Made by a program: the position numbers and the translations under genes | Shown here: piece after piece, positions 44,073 through 55,659 of the stretch | How positions within the stretch are numbered: position 1 is the stretch's first letter | Layout: each line of letters starts with the position of its first letter | The notes under the pieces: model-generated | Seen by the model: the letters and a program-made list of their open reading frames with translations, nothing else | The model's database searches: none | Told to the model about the DNA's origin: nothing | Source of the DNA: Arthrobacter psychrolactophilus | GTDB taxonomy: Bacteria > Actinomycetota > Actinomycetes > Actinomycetales > Micrococcaceae | DNA length: 64,000 nucleotides | Direction of reading: 5' to 3' | Assembly (NCBI RefSeq): GCF_003219795.1 | Contig: NZ_QJVC01000008.1 | Span: 1 to 64,000 of the forward strand

Positions 44073-45078
44073 TCAGTTGCTCGGCGGGGTACCTCCCGGG
44101 CCACCTTCGGGCGGTGTGCTCCCGGAGCCACCCATACCTCCGGCCGGAGCGGCTCCGGCTGTAGGTGCCGTGGCAGTGTCGACGCCCACAGTGAGCTCCA
44201 CTTGGAAGCCCTGTGTAACGTCGCCGGTGACGGATGCCAGTTGCAAGGCGCCGCCGTCGTCGCCGAAGACATTGTCCGAATCGAGGCTCAGCTGGGAGAG
44301 ATTGGCAGTAGAACCCTCGTAGTCGGCCAGAGCATACACGGCCTCACTGATGTCTTGTGGCAGGGCAACTTGGGAGGTTGAAATCGCCTTGGAGGAATCC
44401 GTAATGTCCGCCGCGGCGGAGTACACCTCGAAGTGAATATGTGGCCAGCGACCTGGGTAACAGGCTGGGAAAATGGAAGTGAAGGTCACCTTGCCATCGC
44501 TGTCGGCGATCTGTACACCCCGGAGGTAGCTCTCGTTTTCAACCCCCAATGAGTACATCGAATAGGCCCCGCTGGCGTCGCAGTGCCAGACATAGACGGC
44601 CGAGTTCGCGAAAGCTGTGTTGCCCTTGGATATGTCCTTAATATTCAACGTCAGGGTCATGGGCACACCTGTCGCCGTGGTGCCGCCCCCGATGCTGGAT
44701 CGGATATCGCTCCGGAGAATGCCGGCGCCTTCCAAAATATCGGGGCCGTTGGAGCCGTCACCCGGGTAGGGGCCCGCCGTGTCATTCCGGAATTTCTTCC
44801 ACCGCTCCGACCGTAGCGGCGGCGCTTGCCGATGGCGTGGCAATGGCTGCCGCGTTGGCGCTCTGCGTGGGTGTGGTTTGAGAGGTGCCGGTGGAGCAGG
44901 CAGCCAGGGCAAAAGCCCCTACTCCCGTGCCCAGCAAACCCATCATCGAGCGGCGGCTCACGAGGGTGCCGATGTCGAAGGAAATGCCGTGGTCAACGAC
45001 CTCTTCATCGGCCCGGTCAAGGAGTCGACCTTCGTAGCGCAGACCGTCTGGGCTGTTCTGTGGTTCTGGAATCTTCAT
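44073..45078 (-). pseudogene. Secreted intradiol ring-cleavage dioxygenase-like protein with one frameshift
   Basis: Two frames join into one protein. The first (from ATG 45078, GAGG upstream) has a twin-arginine-like and lipoprotein-like leader, SRRSMMGLLGTGVGAFALAAC, and runs to EEIPE followed by TGA. The second resumes with DTAGPYPGDGSNGPDIL and continues to AVYVWHCDASGAYSMYS and FPACYPGRWPHIHFEVY, which carry the two tyrosines and two histidines that bind iron. One extra base at 44781-44785 breaks the frame. The C-terminus is rich in glycine and proline. With all catalytic residues intact the lesion must be recent or an assembly error. Confidence 0.75.
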
Positions 45079-45196
45079 CAGGTGGCCTCGCTTGGCTCGT
45101 TGTGGGGAATACTTCAAGTCTCCCTGCAGCCAATAGGTGCGCGCCATACCATTGCTGTGCGGCAGCTGTGAAAGCTACTTGCCCGCTGCAGACATC

Positions 45197-45239
45197 AGAA
45201 AAGCGGCCGGCGAGCTCTCTTTGAGAGCCAGCCGGCCGC
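45197..45239 (-). terminator. Terminator of ctaB
   Basis: GCGGCCGGC (45203-45211) pairs with GCCGGCCGC (45231-45239), with an inner CTCTC/GAGAG stem. On the minus strand TTTTCTG follows. It marks the right edge of the accessory island. Confidence 0.7.
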
Positions 45240-45259
45240 CGTCGTACTTCTTGAGGTGA

Positions 45260-46219
45260 CTAGCCCATGAGGGCCGAGCCGACGAAGGGGTCGACGGCCA
45301 GAGCCAGGAAGACCAGCGTCAAGTACGTGATGGAGGCATGGAAGACCTTCATGGCGTTCTTCTTCGTGACGAGGTCCTTCTTGGAGTTGCTGTAGAGGGT
45401 ATGTGCCTCGATGAGGAACCAGATACCAGCCGCGGCCGTCACCACGGTGTAGACGATGCCTGCGCCACCGAGCGGGATCATGAGCAGGGAGCAGGCGACC
45501 ATGGCCCAGGTGTACAGCACAACCTGAACTGCAACCGTCCGGGATCCGGCAACTGCGCCAAGCATGGGGACGTTGGCGGCGTTGTAGTCGTCGCTGTAGC
45601 GCATGGACAGCGGCCAGTAGTGTGGCGGGGTCCAGAGGAAGATGATCATGAAGAGAATGACGGCCGGCCACTGCACCGTGTTGGTCACGGCGGCCCAAGC
45701 GATCAGTACGGGCATGCAACCGGCGGCGCCACCCCAGACAATGTTCTGGGTGGTGCGGCGCTTGAGGATCAAGGTGTAGACCACCACGTAGAGGAAGATC
45801 GCGCCGACGCCCAGGAGGCCGGTCAGCGGGTTGATGCTCCAGAGCAGGGCAATCGAGAGCACCGTCAGCACCCAAGAAAAGACCAATGCCTCACGCGGGG
45901 TGATGACGCCTGTCACCAAGGGGCGCTTGGACGTGCGGTGCATGAGTTTGTCCATGTCGCGGTCGATGTAGCAATTGAAGGCACCCGATGCGCCGGCCGC
46001 GAGGGCGCCGCCCACCATGGTGGCGATCATGAGCCAGAGGCTGGGAACACCGCTCTTGCCCGAGTAACCCTGCGCAAAGAACATGGTCGGCAAAGTGGTA
46101 ACCAACAATAGTTCCACGACCCGAGGTTTAGTCAGGGCCAAATAGCCTTTGGCTTTTTCTGAAAAACCGACAGAAACCTTAGGGGAGGTTTCGGAGCTCG
46201 GGGCATGCGTCGCACTCAC
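45260..46219 (-). CDS. ctaB: Protohaem IX farnesyltransferase (haem O synthase)
   Basis: A 319-residue UbiA-family prenyltransferase with nine membrane helices that farnesylates haem B to haem O, the step before CtaA. The substrate motifs are [20 protein letters not shown] (first aspartate box) and [13 protein letters not shown] after [19 protein letters not shown]. The N-terminus ([20 protein letters not shown]) is typical of CtaB/CyoE. The start is GTG 46219. It is divergent from tkt, as in other actinobacteria. Confidence 0.94.
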   Translation of the reverse strand: MSATHAPSSETSPKVSVGFSEKAKGYLALTKPRVVELLLVTTLPTMFFAQGYSGKSGVPSLWLMIATMVGGALAAGASGAFNCYIDRDMDKLMHRTSKRPLVTGVITPREALVFSWVLTVLSIALLWSINPLTGLLGVGAIFLYVVVYTLILKRRTTQNIVWGGAAGCMPVLIAWAAVTNTVQWPAVILFMIIFLWTPPHYWPLSMRYSDDYNAANVPMLGAVAGSRTVAVQVVLYTWAMVACSLLMIPLGGAGIVYTVVTAAAGIWFLIEAHTLYSNSKKDLVTKKNAMKVFHASITYLTLVFLALAVDPFVGSALMG

Positions 46220-46622
46220 GTGTATGTCACCATGTTTTCGTTGTTAATTCCGCACCTGCCGCAAAATGCCGAACTGTTACTTCATTTGAACCTACGGGCA
46301 CGCGTCTTGCGGGACCGGCCTGCGCCGTAGCTAATCACTCCATATCATAGCCGCCCTTACCGCTGCACCACTAAAAGCAGGAATGTCAAAGCATGACGGA
46401 ACTGTTCTCAGCATGTGAAAACTAATCACGTCTAACGCCTAATGTCGTGTAGCTTTAGAAGCGCCTAACACAGCAGAGTCGAGCTATAGTGCCGCTCGTC
46501 TGGACATGGCTAAAGTTTACTGAAGGAGTACTGGGGCGCGGGACACAACGAATGATTCGGTTGATGTTCTATGGATGCCCCGGAGTTGCATTTTTTATTC
46601 CCATAACGAGAGGGACCTGTCA
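46220..46622. promoter_or_regulatory. Intergenic region between ctaB and tkt
   Basis: About 400 bases without a gene. A -10-like TATAGT lies at 46485-46490 on the plus strand, about 130 bases ahead of the tkt start, implying a long untranslated leader. No riboswitch or paired structure was recognised. The AT-rich part near 46380-46480 could hold further promoters. Confidence 0.35.
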
Positions 46623-48749
46623 GTGTCACATCTGGAATTGCCTACATTTACCTGGACCGCCGAAGATCAGCGAGCAGTCGATACTGCACGTATTCTCGCC
46701 GCTGACGCTGTGGAAAAGGTCGGTAACGGTCACCCGGGCACCGCAATGTCCCTGGCTCCGGCCGCCTACCTGTTGTTCCAGAAGGTCATGCGCATTGACC
46801 CGAAGAACCCGGACTGGCTCGGTCGCGACCGTTTCATTCTGTCCCCCGGTCACACGTCCTTGACGCTCTACGTGCAGTTGTTCCTGTCCGGCTACGGCCT
46901 GGAACTTTCTGACCTTGAAGCCTTGCGCACCTGGGGTTCCTTGACCCCGGGTCACCCCGAATACAAGCACACCGCCGGTGTTGAAATCACGACCGGCCCG
47001 TTGGGTCAGGGCCTGGCCTCGGCTGTTGGCTTTGCCTACTCACAGCGCCGCATGCGCGGCCTGATGGATCCCGACGCTGCTGAGGGCACGAGCCCCTTCG
47101 ATCACACCGTCTGGGTTATCGCCTCTGATGGCGATCTCCAGGAAGGTGTCACGAGCGAGGCTTCCAGCCTTGCCGGTCACCAGGAACTGGGTAACCTGGT
47201 TGTTGTTTATGACTCCAACCACATCTCCATCGAAGATGACACGAACATCGCCTACTCCGAAGATGTCCTCAAGCGTTACGAGGCCTACGGCTGGCATGTA
47301 CAGCGCGTTGACTGGACCAAGACCGGCGAATACGTTGAAGACGTTGCCGAGCTGCACGCAGCCCTGGCTGCTGCCAAGGCCGAGACGACTAAGCCGTCCA
47401 TCATCTCCTTGCGCACCATCATCGGCTTCCCGTCACCGAAGAAGCAGAACACCGGCGCCATTCACGGCTCCGCTTTGGGTGCAGCCGAAGTTGCGGCCCT
47501 GAAGGAAGTTCTGGGCTTCAACCCGGAAAAGAACTTCGAGGTTGAGCCTGCTGTTCTGGATCACGCTCGCAAGCTCGTTGAGCGCGGCGCGGCAGCACGT
47601 GAAGAGTGGAACACCAGCTTCGAAGCGTGGAAGAGCGCTAACCCGGAGAACGCCGCAACGCTCGATCGCATCGAGAAGAAGGAACTTCCCGCAGCATGGG
47701 AAGAAAACCTTCCGGTCTTCGAAGGTGGCAAGGATGTTTCCACCCGTGTGGCTTCAGGCAAGGTCCTGAACGCTATCGGTGGCGTTTTGCCGGAACTCTG
47801 GGGCGGTTCTTGCGACCTCGCCGGTTCCAACAACACCACTATTGAGGGCGGCGGATCCTTCGTCCCGGCCTCGAAGCAGACCGAAACCTGGTCCGGTGGC
47901 CCCTACGGCCGCGTACTCCACTTCGGTATCCGCGAGCACGCTGCCGCATCGATCGTGAACGGTATCCACCTGAGCGGGCCCACACGCGCCTTCTCCGGTA
48001 CCTTCTTGATCTTCAGCGACTACCAGCGCCCGGCCATCCGCCTCTCGGCTCTCATGGGTGTCCCGTCCGTGTACGTCTGGACGCACGACTCCATCGGCCT
48101 CGGCGAAGACGGACCCACCCACCAGCCGGTTGAGCAGCTCTCGAGCCTGCGTGCGATTCCGGGACTGGACGTTGTCCGCCCCGGTGACGCCAACGAGGTC
48201 TCGGCTTCCTGGAAGAAGATCCTGGAAACCAAGGACAACCCGGCTGGCATCGTGCTGACCCGTCAGAATATCCCCACCTACGCCCGTGGCGCAGGTGCGG
48301 CTACCGCCACCGAGTTCGCTTCGGCTGAGCTGGTAGCTAACGGTGGTTACGTTCTGGCAGAAGCAGTGTCCGACGGCGCTGTTGTCACCCCCGAGGTCAT
48401 CTTGATCGCCACGGGTTCCGAGGTTCAGCTTGCTGTGGAAGCCCGCGAAGCACTGGCCGCCGATGGCATCGCTGCCCGCGTTGTCTCGATGCCGTGTGTC
48501 GAGTGGTTCAACGCTCAGAGCGCCGAGTACCGCGAGCAGGTTCTGCCGAAGGCCATCAAGGCCCGCGTTTCGGTTGAAGCCGGTCTGGCTTTGGGCTGGC
48601 GCGAATTCGTCGGCGACGCCGGCCGCTCCATCTCCCTCGAGCACTTCGGTGCATCCGCTGATTACAAGGTGCTGTTCAACGAATTCGGTATCACCACCGA
48701 AGCCGTGACCGCAGCAGCCAAGGACTCCTTGGCTGACGCTAACGCCTAA
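46623..48749 (+). CDS. tkt: Transketolase
   Basis: A 708-residue thiamine-diphosphate enzyme of the non-oxidative pentose phosphate pathway. Motifs are [32 protein letters not shown], the cofactor motif [19 protein letters not shown], and [19 protein letters not shown] in the pyrimidine domain. The C-terminal domain ends with [20 protein letters not shown]. The frame is open from 46575, but GTG 46623 ([10 protein letters not shown]) has GAGAGG eight bases upstream. It heads the tkt-tal-pgi-zwf-opcA-pgl series. Confidence 0.96.
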   Translation: MSHLELPTFTWTAEDQRAVDTARILAADAVEKVGNGHPGTAMSLAPAAYLLFQKVMRIDPKNPDWLGRDRFILSPGHTSLTLYVQLFLSGYGLELSDLEALRTWGSLTPGHPEYKHTAGVEITTGPLGQGLASAVGFAYSQRRMRGLMDPDAAEGTSPFDHTVWVIASDGDLQEGVTSEASSLAGHQELGNLVVVYDSNHISIEDDTNIAYSEDVLKRYEAYGWHVQRVDWTKTGEYVEDVAELHAALAAAKAETTKPSIISLRTIIGFPSPKKQNTGAIHGSALGAAEVAALKEVLGFNPEKNFEVEPAVLDHARKLVERGAAAREEWNTSFEAWKSANPENAATLDRIEKKELPAAWEENLPVFEGGKDVSTRVASGKVLNAIGGVLPELWGGSCDLAGSNNTTIEGGGSFVPASKQTETWSGGPYGRVLHFGIREHAAASIVNGIHLSGPTRAFSGTFLIFSDYQRPAIRLSALMGVPSVYVWTHDSIGLGEDGPTHQPVEQLSSLRAIPGLDVVRPGDANEVSASWKKILETKDNPAGIVLTRQNIPTYARGAGAATATEFASAELVANGGYVLAEAVSDGAVVTPEVILIATGSEVQLAVEAREALAADGIAARVVSMPCVEWFNAQSAEYREQVLPKAIKARVSVEAGLALGWREFVGDAGRSISLEHFGASADYKVLFNEFGITTEAVTAAAKDSLADANA

Positions 48750-48970
48750 GAGGCGAAAACTGAGGATGCCGTGTCGTTCGGGACGATCCTGAGCGACACG
48801 GCACCTCGCACCACCCCTCATCTTCAAGGTGTTCCCGCTGGCACCAACTAGCCTCGCCGACTCAATCCGGCCTTCCTTCTCCGGCCGCGGGAACACGACA
48901 CCCCACCAATAGGTTGCACACTAAAGAAGCATGCAATCTGCCGGTACTTAAGTTCAAGGAAGTAAGCACA

Positions 48971-50092
48971 ATGACGAATTCAACTCCCACCGCAGACCTC
49001 TCAGCTGCCGGTGTCTCGATCTGGCTTGACGATCTCTCCCGCAGCCGCATCAGCAGTGGTAACCTCACCGCGCTGATTGCCGAAAAGAACGTTGTTGGCG
49101 TTACGACCAACCCCAGCATCTTCGAAGCAGCCATCACGAAGAGCGATGACTACAAGCCTGAGCTGAAGAAGTTCTCCGCTGCTGGCATTTCCGCCGAAGA
49201 AGCTGTCTTTGAATTGACCACAGCAGATGTTGCTGACGGTTGCGATATCTTCGCTGGCATCGCCGACGCCACCAAGGGTGTCGATGGCCGCGTCTCCATT
49301 GAAGTTGATCCCCGCAAGGCCTGGGACACCGAAGGCACCTTCGAAGAAGCCAAGCGCCTCTACGCCAAGGTCAACAAGAAGAACGTCTTGATCAAGATCC
49401 CCGCAACGCTTGAAGGCCTCGGCGCCATCACGTCCACCTTGGGCGAGGGTATCAGCGTCAACGTCACCTTGATCTTCTCCCTCGAGCGCTACCGCGCCGT
49501 CATGAACGCCTTCTTGAGCGGTCTTGAACTGGCCAAGGCTAACGGTCACAATCTGGCCGACATCCACTCCGTTGCTTCGTTCTTCGTTTCCCGCGTGGAC
49601 CTGGAAATCGACAACCGCCTCGATGCCCTCGGCACCGAGGAAGCTGCAGCCCTGAAGGGCAAGGCCGGACTGGCCAACGCTCGTCTCGCCTACCAGGCCT
49701 TCGAGGAAGTCTTCTCCTCCGAGCGCTGGGCCGTTCTCGCCGAAGCCGGCGCACTCCCCCAGCGTCCGCTGTGGGCCTCCACCGGCGTCAAGAACCCCGC
49801 CTACCCCGACACCTTGTACGTCACCGAATTGGTTGCCGCTCACGTCGTCAACACCATGCCGGAAAAGACTCTGGATGCCACCTTCGACCACGGCGTGGTC
49901 AAGGGCGACACCATCACGGGCGGCTACGAAGAAGCTAACGCTCTTCTGAACCAGCTCGAAGGTCTCGGCATCTCCTACAACGACGTTGTCGGCGTTCTTG
50001 AGACCGAAGGCCTGGACAAGTTCGTCGCCAGCTGGAAGGACCTCCTGAACCACGTTCAGGTTGCTCTTGACGCTGCCGGCGCGGAAGGCTGA
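48971..50092 (+). CDS. tal: Transaldolase
   Basis: A 373-residue class I transaldolase of the actinobacterial long type. The Schiff-base lysine lies in [15 protein letters not shown]. Other markers are [47 protein letters not shown] and [15 protein letters not shown]. The ATG at 48971 has AAGGAAG upstream. It lies 221 bases after tkt and five bases before pgi. Confidence 0.95.
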   Translation: MTNSTPTADLSAAGVSIWLDDLSRSRISSGNLTALIAEKNVVGVTTNPSIFEAAITKSDDYKPELKKFSAAGISAEEAVFELTTADVADGCDIFAGIADATKGVDGRVSIEVDPRKAWDTEGTFEEAKRLYAKVNKKNVLIKIPATLEGLGAITSTLGEGISVNVTLIFSLERYRAVMNAFLSGLELAKANGHNLADIHSVASFFVSRVDLEIDNRLDALGTEEAAALKGKAGLANARLAYQAFEEVFSSERWAVLAEAGALPQRPLWASTGVKNPAYPDTLYVTELVAAHVVNTMPEKTLDATFDHGVVKGDTITGGYEEANALLNQLEGLGISYNDVVGVLETEGLDKFVASWKDLLNHVQVALDAAGAEG

Positions 50093-50097
50093 GCACC

Positions 50098-51735
50098 ATG
50101 ACATCACTGGCATTTGCAGCCACTGGTGCGGCTAAGGCTGCTGGCGATGCTCACCTGATGACGCTTGTCGCCGATCAGGTTGCTTCGCGGATCTTCGCCA
50201 AGGACGCCACCCTGTGGGGCGCCGACGCTGAAGCAGAATCGGCCATCCGTCTGGGTTGGGTCGAAGCCCCCGAGGTTTCCGCCGTGCTCTTGGCCGACAT
50301 CACCGCCTTGCGCGATGAATTGCGTGCCGAAGGCATCAACCACATCGTGCTCTGCGGCATGGGTGGCTCCTCCCTCGCGCCTGAGGTCATCACCGGTACC
50401 GCCGGTGTTGAGCTGAGCGTTCTGGACAGCACCGATCCCGCCCAGGTGCGCGCCGCTATTAGCGACCGCCTGGCCACGACGGCCATCGTTGTCTCCTCGA
50501 AGTCGGGTTCCACCTTGGAAACCGACTCACAGCGCCGCATTTTCGAGCAGGAATTCAATGCCGCTGGCATCGATGCGAAGTCACGCATCATCATTGTCAC
50601 GGATCCGGGTTCCCCGCTGGACGGTTCCGCCCGCGAGGCTGGCTACCGCAAGGTCTTCAACGCTGACCCCAACGTGGGTGGCCGCTACTCGGGTCTGACG
50701 GCTTTTGGTCTGGTCCCCTCCGGCTTGGCCGGCGTGGATCTTGCCGCCTTGCTTGATTCCGCCGAAGAAGCAGCAGAGATGCTGCGTGATGACGATGTTG
50801 ACAACGTAGGTCTGCGCCTCGGCGCCGCCCTCGGTGGCACCTCGCCCCTGCGCAACAAGATCGTGATCGTCGAAGACGGCTCGGGCATTGTTGGTTTCCC
50901 CGACTGGGCCGAACAGCTCATCGCCGAATCCACGGGCAAGCTCGGAACGGGCGTTCTGCCGGTTGTTGCCTCGCCGAACTCCCCCGAGGTGCTCAACGGT
51001 GCCGCGGACGTTCTTGTGGTGCGGCTGGTAGCCGGGGACTCCGACGTCGAACTTCGTGACAACGAAGTCAGCATCGCCGGTGACCTGGGCGCACAGATGA
51101 TGGTGTGGGAATTTGCCACGGCCGTCGCCGGTCGCCTGCTGGGCATCAACCCCTTCGATCAGCCGGACGTTGAGGCAGCGAAGTCTGCTGCTCGCGGCCT
51201 GCTCGACGCGACTCCGGCCCCGACCCCGGCACTGTTCACCGACGGTGCCGTCGAGGTCCGTACGGCCAATAACGACGCCGGATGGCTGGCTGAGGTTTCG
51301 ACCCTCGCCGACGCTATCACCGCCTTGACCGGTACCTTGCAGAGCGATGGCTACCTTAGCGTTCAGGTTTACCTCGACCGCTTGGCCAACGCTCCCCTAG
51401 AGCAGGTTCGCGACGAGCTTGCAGGCCTCAGCGGCCGTCCCGTCACCTTCGGGTGGGGCCCGCGCTTCCTGCACTCCACCGGCCAGTTCCACAAGGGCGG
51501 CCCCGCAGTGGGTGTCTTCCTTCAGGTAACAGGTGCCGCACAGGAAGATCTGGCAATCCCGGAACGGCCGTTTAGCTTCGGAGAGCTCATTGCAGCTCAA
51601 GCCGCTGGCGACGCAGCCGTCCTCGCTGACCATGGGTGCCCGGTACTGCGTCTGCATTTCACGGACGTTGCCGCCGGCGTTGCTCAACTAGAAACTGTGG
51701 TGGCCGAACTTGCTGGCCGTCCCTTAGACGCATAA
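50098..51735 (+). CDS. pgi: Glucose-6-phosphate isomerase
   Basis: A 545-residue sugar isomerase. SIS-domain motifs are visible: [33 protein letters not shown] and [12 protein letters not shown], followed by [19 protein letters not shown]. The C-terminal half has [19 protein letters not shown]. This follows the divergent form seen in Micrococcaceae rather than the E. coli type. It follows tal with a five-base gap and precedes zwf by 16 bases, so it sits inside the pentose phosphate operon where it links glycolysis with it. Confidence 0.9.
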   Translation: MTSLAFAATGAAKAAGDAHLMTLVADQVASRIFAKDATLWGADAEAESAIRLGWVEAPEVSAVLLADITALRDELRAEGINHIVLCGMGGSSLAPEVITGTAGVELSVLDSTDPAQVRAAISDRLATTAIVVSSKSGSTLETDSQRRIFEQEFNAAGIDAKSRIIIVTDPGSPLDGSAREAGYRKVFNADPNVGGRYSGLTAFGLVPSGLAGVDLAALLDSAEEAAEMLRDDDVDNVGLRLGAALGGTSPLRNKIVIVEDGSGIVGFPDWAEQLIAESTGKLGTGVLPVVASPNSPEVLNGAADVLVVRLVAGDSDVELRDNEVSIAGDLGAQMMVWEFATAVAGRLLGINPFDQPDVEAAKSAARGLLDATPAPTPALFTDGAVEVRTANNDAGWLAEVSTLADAITALTGTLQSDGYLSVQVYLDRLANAPLEQVRDELAGLSGRPVTFGWGPRFLHSTGQFHKGGPAVGVFLQVTGAAQEDLAIPERPFSFGELIAAQAAGDAAVLADHGCPVLRLHFTDVAAGVAQLETVVAELAGRPLDA

Positions 51736-51751
51736 GGCAGCCTCTCTCAAG

Positions 51752-53296
51752 ATGTCATCCTCTGCCACAAAAAACACTGAAAACCCGCTCCGGGACAGTC
51801 GCGATCGGCGACTGTCCCGGGTGGCGGGCCCGTCTTCCCTGGTGCTCTTTGGAGTCACCGGGGATTTGTCCCGCAAGAAGCTCATGCCTGCGGTATATGA
51901 TCTGGCGAACCGCGGATTGTTGCCGCCTAGCTTTGCCCTAGTAGGTTTTGGCCGTCGGGCCTGGTCTGATGCCGAATTCGCAGCGGAGGTCCAGAAATCG
52001 GTTAAGGCACATTGCCGTACACCCTATGATGAGACCGTCTGGAATCAGCTCAGCGAAGGTATTCGCTTTGTGCAGGGTGAGTTTGACGACGATGCCGCCT
52101 TTGAGCGGCTCAAGGCCACCTTGGCCGAGCTCGACGAAACGCGCGGTACACGAGGCAACCATGCCTTCTACCTCTCGATTCCGCCGAAGGCTTTTGAGCT
52201 GGTGTGTAAGCAGCTCTCGGAGCACAAACTGGCACAGGCTCCTGATGGATCCTGGCGTCGGGTTGTCATCGAGAAACCGTTTGGTCACAACCTCAAGTCG
52301 GCGCGCGCGCTCAACGACATCGTTGAATCGGTATTCCCGCCGGATGCTGTCTTTAGGATCGACCACTACCTGGGCAAGGAAACCGTTCAAAACATCCTGG
52401 CCCTGCGTTTCGCCAACCAGCTCTTTGAGCCGTTGTGGAATGCAAACTTTGTCGATCACGTACAGATCACCATGGCCGAGGATATCGGTACCGGCGGTCG
52501 TGCGGGATACTACGACGGCGTGGGTGCTGCCCGCGACGTCATCCAGAACCACCTGCTACAGTTGCTGGCCCTGACGGCCATGGAGGAGCCCATCTCCTTC
52601 AACGCAGATCACCTGCGGGCTGAAAAGGAAAAAGTTCTCGCAGCCGTCAAGTTGCCAGAGGACCTCTCGGCTCACTCGGCACGCGGACAGTTTGCTGGTG
52701 GCTGGCAAGGTGGCGAGCATGTGCTCGGTTACCTGGAAGAAGAGGGCATTCCCGCTGACTCCACTACCGAGACCTTTGCCGCTATCCGCCTCGACATCAA
52801 CACCCGTCGTTGGGCCGGTGCGCCGTTTTACCTGCGCGCAGGCAAGCGTCTTGGCCGTCGCGTGACGGAAATTGCTGTTGTGTTCAAGCGCGCCCCCAAT
52901 CTGTTGTTCACGGACCACGCCGAGGATGACTTCGGTCAGAACGCCGTCGTTATTCGCGTCCAGCCCGACGAGGGTGTCACGATCCGTTTCGGCTCCAAGG
53001 TTCCAGGAACCCAGATGGAAGTTCGGGATGTCACGATGGACTTTGGCTACGGCCACGCGTTCACCGAGTCCAGCCCGGAGGCCTACGAACGACTCATCCT
53101 CGATGTGTTGCTCGGTGAGCCGCCGCTGTTCCCCCGTCACGAAGAAGTTGAGCTGTCCTGGAAGATCCTTGACCCGTTTGAGGAATTCTGGGCGGCCGAA
53201 GGCATTCAGCCGGAAGCCTATGAACCCGGCAGCTGGGGTCCGTCTTCAGCTGACGAACTCTTGAAGCGTGATGGAAGGACGTGGCGCCGACCATGA
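51752..53296 (+). CDS. zwf: Glucose-6-phosphate dehydrogenase
   Basis: A 514-residue enzyme that makes NADPH and 6-phosphogluconolactone. The NADP loop [20 protein letters not shown] and the active-site signature [19 protein letters not shown] are present, with [13 protein letters not shown] and [12 protein letters not shown]. Length is normal. The opcA start overlaps its stop by four bases, coupling it to its assembly partner. Confidence 0.96.
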   Translation: MSSSATKNTENPLRDSRDRRLSRVAGPSSLVLFGVTGDLSRKKLMPAVYDLANRGLLPPSFALVGFGRRAWSDAEFAAEVQKSVKAHCRTPYDETVWNQLSEGIRFVQGEFDDDAAFERLKATLAELDETRGTRGNHAFYLSIPPKAFELVCKQLSEHKLAQAPDGSWRRVVIEKPFGHNLKSARALNDIVESVFPPDAVFRIDHYLGKETVQNILALRFANQLFEPLWNANFVDHVQITMAEDIGTGGRAGYYDGVGAARDVIQNHLLQLLALTAMEEPISFNADHLRAEKEKVLAAVKLPEDLSAHSARGQFAGGWQGGEHVLGYLEEEGIPADSTTETFAAIRLDINTRRWAGAPFYLRAGKRLGRRVTEIAVVFKRAPNLLFTDHAEDDFGQNAVVIRVQPDEGVTIRFGSKVPGTQMEVRDVTMDFGYGHAFTESSPEAYERLILDVLLGEPPLFPRHEEVELSWKILDPFEEFWAAEGIQPEAYEPGSWGPSSADELLKRDGRTWRRP

Positions 53297-54234
53297 TCGT
53301 TGACCTCCCCAATACAACCACCTCTCAGATCACCAAGCGCATCGTGAAGATGCGTGAGCAGGGTGGCGTTGTCGCCCTGGGTCGCGTCTTGACCCTGGTG
53401 GTCATCACGAAGAGTGGCCTGGAAGAAGAAGCCATCGAGGCTGCCAACCTGGCCAGCCGCGAGCACCCGTGCCGCATTATTGTCCTGGCTGCCGGTTCGC
53501 CGGAAGCGGCAACCTGCTTGAATGCCGAGATTCGTGTTGGCGGCGACGCCGGTGCCTCTGAGGTTATTGTGCTGCGCGGTTCAGGTGAGCTGGCGGCTGA
53601 GAGCGAATCAGTCGTTTCGGCGTTGCTCTTGCCAGATGCTCCCATTGTGGCCTGGTGGCATAGCGAGGCACCCGAGTCTCCCATCAAGTCCCCCGTGGGG
53701 CGCATTGCGCACCGTCGCATCACCGACTCGGCCAATGCGGCCGATCCGCGTGACGCGCTCAAGCACATTGCGGCCACGTATGCAGATGGCGACACCGACC
53801 TGGCCTGGACGCGTTTGACGAGCTGGCGTGTTCAGCTCGCCGCCGCCCTGGACCAGTACGATGGCTCAGATCCCATCGAGGGTCTTCAGGTGGAAGGCGC
53901 GAGCGACTCCCCCAGCACCTTGTTGTTGGCGGCGTGGCTCCACCGTGCCTTGGACGTCCCCGTCACAGTGACCGAGGATCCTCGCGGAACCGGAATCCGT
54001 CAGGTCATCATTGAGCGGAGCAAGGGCAATATTTCCCTGACCCGCCCGGGCACCATGGAAGCTTCCCTGACTCAGCCGGGCCAACCGGAGCAGAAGATTT
54101 CCCTGCCGCGTCGTTCTTTGCAGGACTGCTTGGCCGAGGAATTGCGTCGGCTCGACCCGGATTTGGTCTTTGGCGAGGTCATCACCGAGGGCCTCATCAA
54201 GTTGTTGGCCGAAGAAAAGGTTGTTAAGGCATGA
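53293..54234 (+). CDS. opcA: OpcA, glucose-6-phosphate dehydrogenase assembly protein
   Basis: A 313-residue OpcA-family protein needed for full activity of glucose-6-phosphate dehydrogenase in cyanobacteria and actinobacteria. Recognisable segments are [62 protein letters not shown] and [20 protein letters not shown]. It overlaps zwf and pgl by four bases on each side. The family is soluble and non-catalytic. Confidence 0.94.
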   Translation: MIVDLPNTTTSQITKRIVKMREQGGVVALGRVLTLVVITKSGLEEEAIEAANLASREHPCRIIVLAAGSPEAATCLNAEIRVGGDAGASEVIVLRGSGELAAESESVVSALLLPDAPIVAWWHSEAPESPIKSPVGRIAHRRITDSANAADPRDALKHIAATYADGDTDLAWTRLTSWRVQLAAALDQYDGSDPIEGLQVEGASDSPSTLLLAAWLHRALDVPVTVTEDPRGTGIRQVIIERSKGNISLTRPGTMEASLTQPGQPEQKISLPRRSLQDCLAEELRRLDPDLVFGEVITEGLIKLLAEEKVVKA

Positions 54235-55034
54235 GCAAAAATGTCCGCATCACTCCCCATCCGAGCTTTGACGTCTTGGCCGCCACCACGGCTGCCAGAC
54301 TGATCACTCGGCTTCTGGACGTTCAAAGCGAACGTGGCGAGGCAACCGTTGTTCTCACGGGCGGCAGCGTCGGCATCGCCACCTTGCGTGAGATTGCCCA
54401 GTCACCGGCCCATTTGGCGGTTGACTGGAGCAAGGTGAACTTCTGGTTCGGCGATGACAGATTTGTGGCCGCCGATTCTGCTGACCGTAACTACGGTCAG
54501 GCAGCCGAGGCCTTGTTGAACCACATCCCCGTGGATCCGGCGCGTGTTCACATCATGGCCGCCTCGGATGAGGTGGCCGATCTGGATGAGGCTGTTGCCA
54601 GGTATGCTGCCGAGCTAGCCGATGCGGCCCGGCAGGAATGGGAGAACGACGACGCGTCCCCCGCGGAAGCTCCCGTCGTACCCCGTTTTGATGTTCTGCT
54701 GCTGGGCCTCGGCCCGGACGCTCACATTGCCTCGCTCTTCCCCGAGATGGCGGGAATCCGTACCAAGGGTTGTTCCGTGGTGGGAGTGCACAATTCCCCC
54801 AAGCCTCCGCCCACGCGTGTGTCCTTGACCTTGGAAACCATCAACTCGGCCCAGGAAATCTGGATTGTTGCAGCGGGAGCGGACAAGGCTGCGGCCGTTG
54901 GCCTCGGTCTCGCTGGCGCCAATGCCTTCCAGGTACCGGCGTCCGGTGCCCGCGGCGTCAACAAGACCATGTGGCTGATTGACGAAGCCGCAGCGGCAAA
55001 GGTTCCCTCGGCGCTGATGCGCCGCGAGCACTAA
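54231..55034 (+). CDS. pgl: 6-Phosphogluconolactonase
   Basis: A 267-residue lactonase (DevB family) that hydrolyses the product of zwf. It has VVLTGGSVGIATLREIAQSP, KVNFWFGDDRFVAADSADRN and FDVLLLGLGPDAHIASLFP, the last carrying the catalytic histidine. The ATG overlaps the opcA stop by four bases. It is the last gene of the operon and is followed by two hairpins. Confidence 0.93.
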   Translation: MSKNVRITPHPSFDVLAATTAARLITRLLDVQSERGEATVVLTGGSVGIATLREIAQSPAHLAVDWSKVNFWFGDDRFVAADSADRNYGQAAEALLNHIPVDPARVHIMAASDEVADLDEAVARYAAELADAARQEWENDDASPAEAPVVPRFDVLLLGLGPDAHIASLFPEMAGIRTKGCSVVGVHNSPKPPPTRVSLTLETINSAQEIWIVAAGADKAAAVGLGLAGANAFQVPASGARGVNKTMWLIDEAAAAKVPSALMRREH

Positions 55035-55058
55035 AGCAGCAAGAGCCCCTTGGGGCAT

Positions 55059-55124
55059 AAATGCCATAGCTGGGCATTCTCGCTATAGTTCGAGCTATAG
55101 CGAGAATGCCCAGCTATGGCATTT
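55059..55124. terminator. 30-base perfect inverted repeat after pgl
   Basis: Arms 55059-55088 and 55095-55124 match without a mismatch around TTCGAG, and AAA/TTT close the base. It is the longest perfect hairpin in the window and probably serves as the terminator of the pentose phosphate operon, although it is far longer than needed. Confidence 0.65.
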
Positions 55125-55159
55125 CTCGTAGGGCAGCTCTTACCAGCCCAAAAGGGCGC

Positions 55160-55199
55160 AAAAAAGTCCCGTCCAGCGGAAGAAGGACGGGACTTTTTT
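55160..55199. terminator. Terminator of the secG operon, bidirectional
   Basis: AAAAAAGTCCCGTCC (55160-55174) pairs with GGACGGGACTTTTTT (55185-55199) around a ten-base loop. Both strands end with a U-tract, so it can stop transcription from either side. Confidence 0.8.
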
Positions 55200-55224
55200 G
55201 CGTTCTACGTGCTGTGGCGCGTGC

Positions 55225-55479
55225 TTAGCCGCCGATGTTGCCGTAGGACATGATCAGGCCAAGGCCAATGATGACCGCACCCCACACGAGTCCGAGGACC
55301 ACCGTGAAGCGGTTGAGGTTACGCTCGGCTACACCGGAGGAGCCAAGGTTGGAGCTCATGCCGCCACCGAACATGTCAGACAGACCGCCGCCACGGCCCT
55401 TGTGCAGCAGAATCAGCAAGGTCAACAGCAAGCTGGTGACACCCAGAAGGATCTGCAGGGCGATTTGTAGTGCTTCCAC
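55225..55479 (-). CDS. secG: Preprotein translocase subunit SecG
   Basis: An 84-residue membrane protein with two helices (ILLGVTSLLLTLLILLHKG and VLGLVWGAVIIGLGLIMSYG) joined by the loop GGGLSDMFGGGMSSNLGSSG, the SecG signature. It is an accessory part of the SecYEG channel. The GTG start 55479 has GAAAGG upstream. It ends the tpiA-pgk-gap gene run, a common actinobacterial order. Confidence 0.93.
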   Translation of the reverse strand: MEALQIALQILLGVTSLLLTLLILLHKGRGGGLSDMFGGGMSSNLGSSGVAERNLNRFTVVLGLVWGAVIIGLGLIMSYGNIGG

Positions 55480-55659
55480 GAGTTGCCTTTCAGCGTGGGG
55501 ATGGAGCCGCCCAGGACTTGGGCTGCCAAAAAATTAGTGCGTTCGAAGATACACCGCCTCGTCCGAGGGCCTCGGAGTATCCGCAATCAAGTCTAACCGT
55601 GTCCACCCACACATAGCGAATGGACACGGTTCAAGACTGACCCCAATGGGGCGCGGGGA

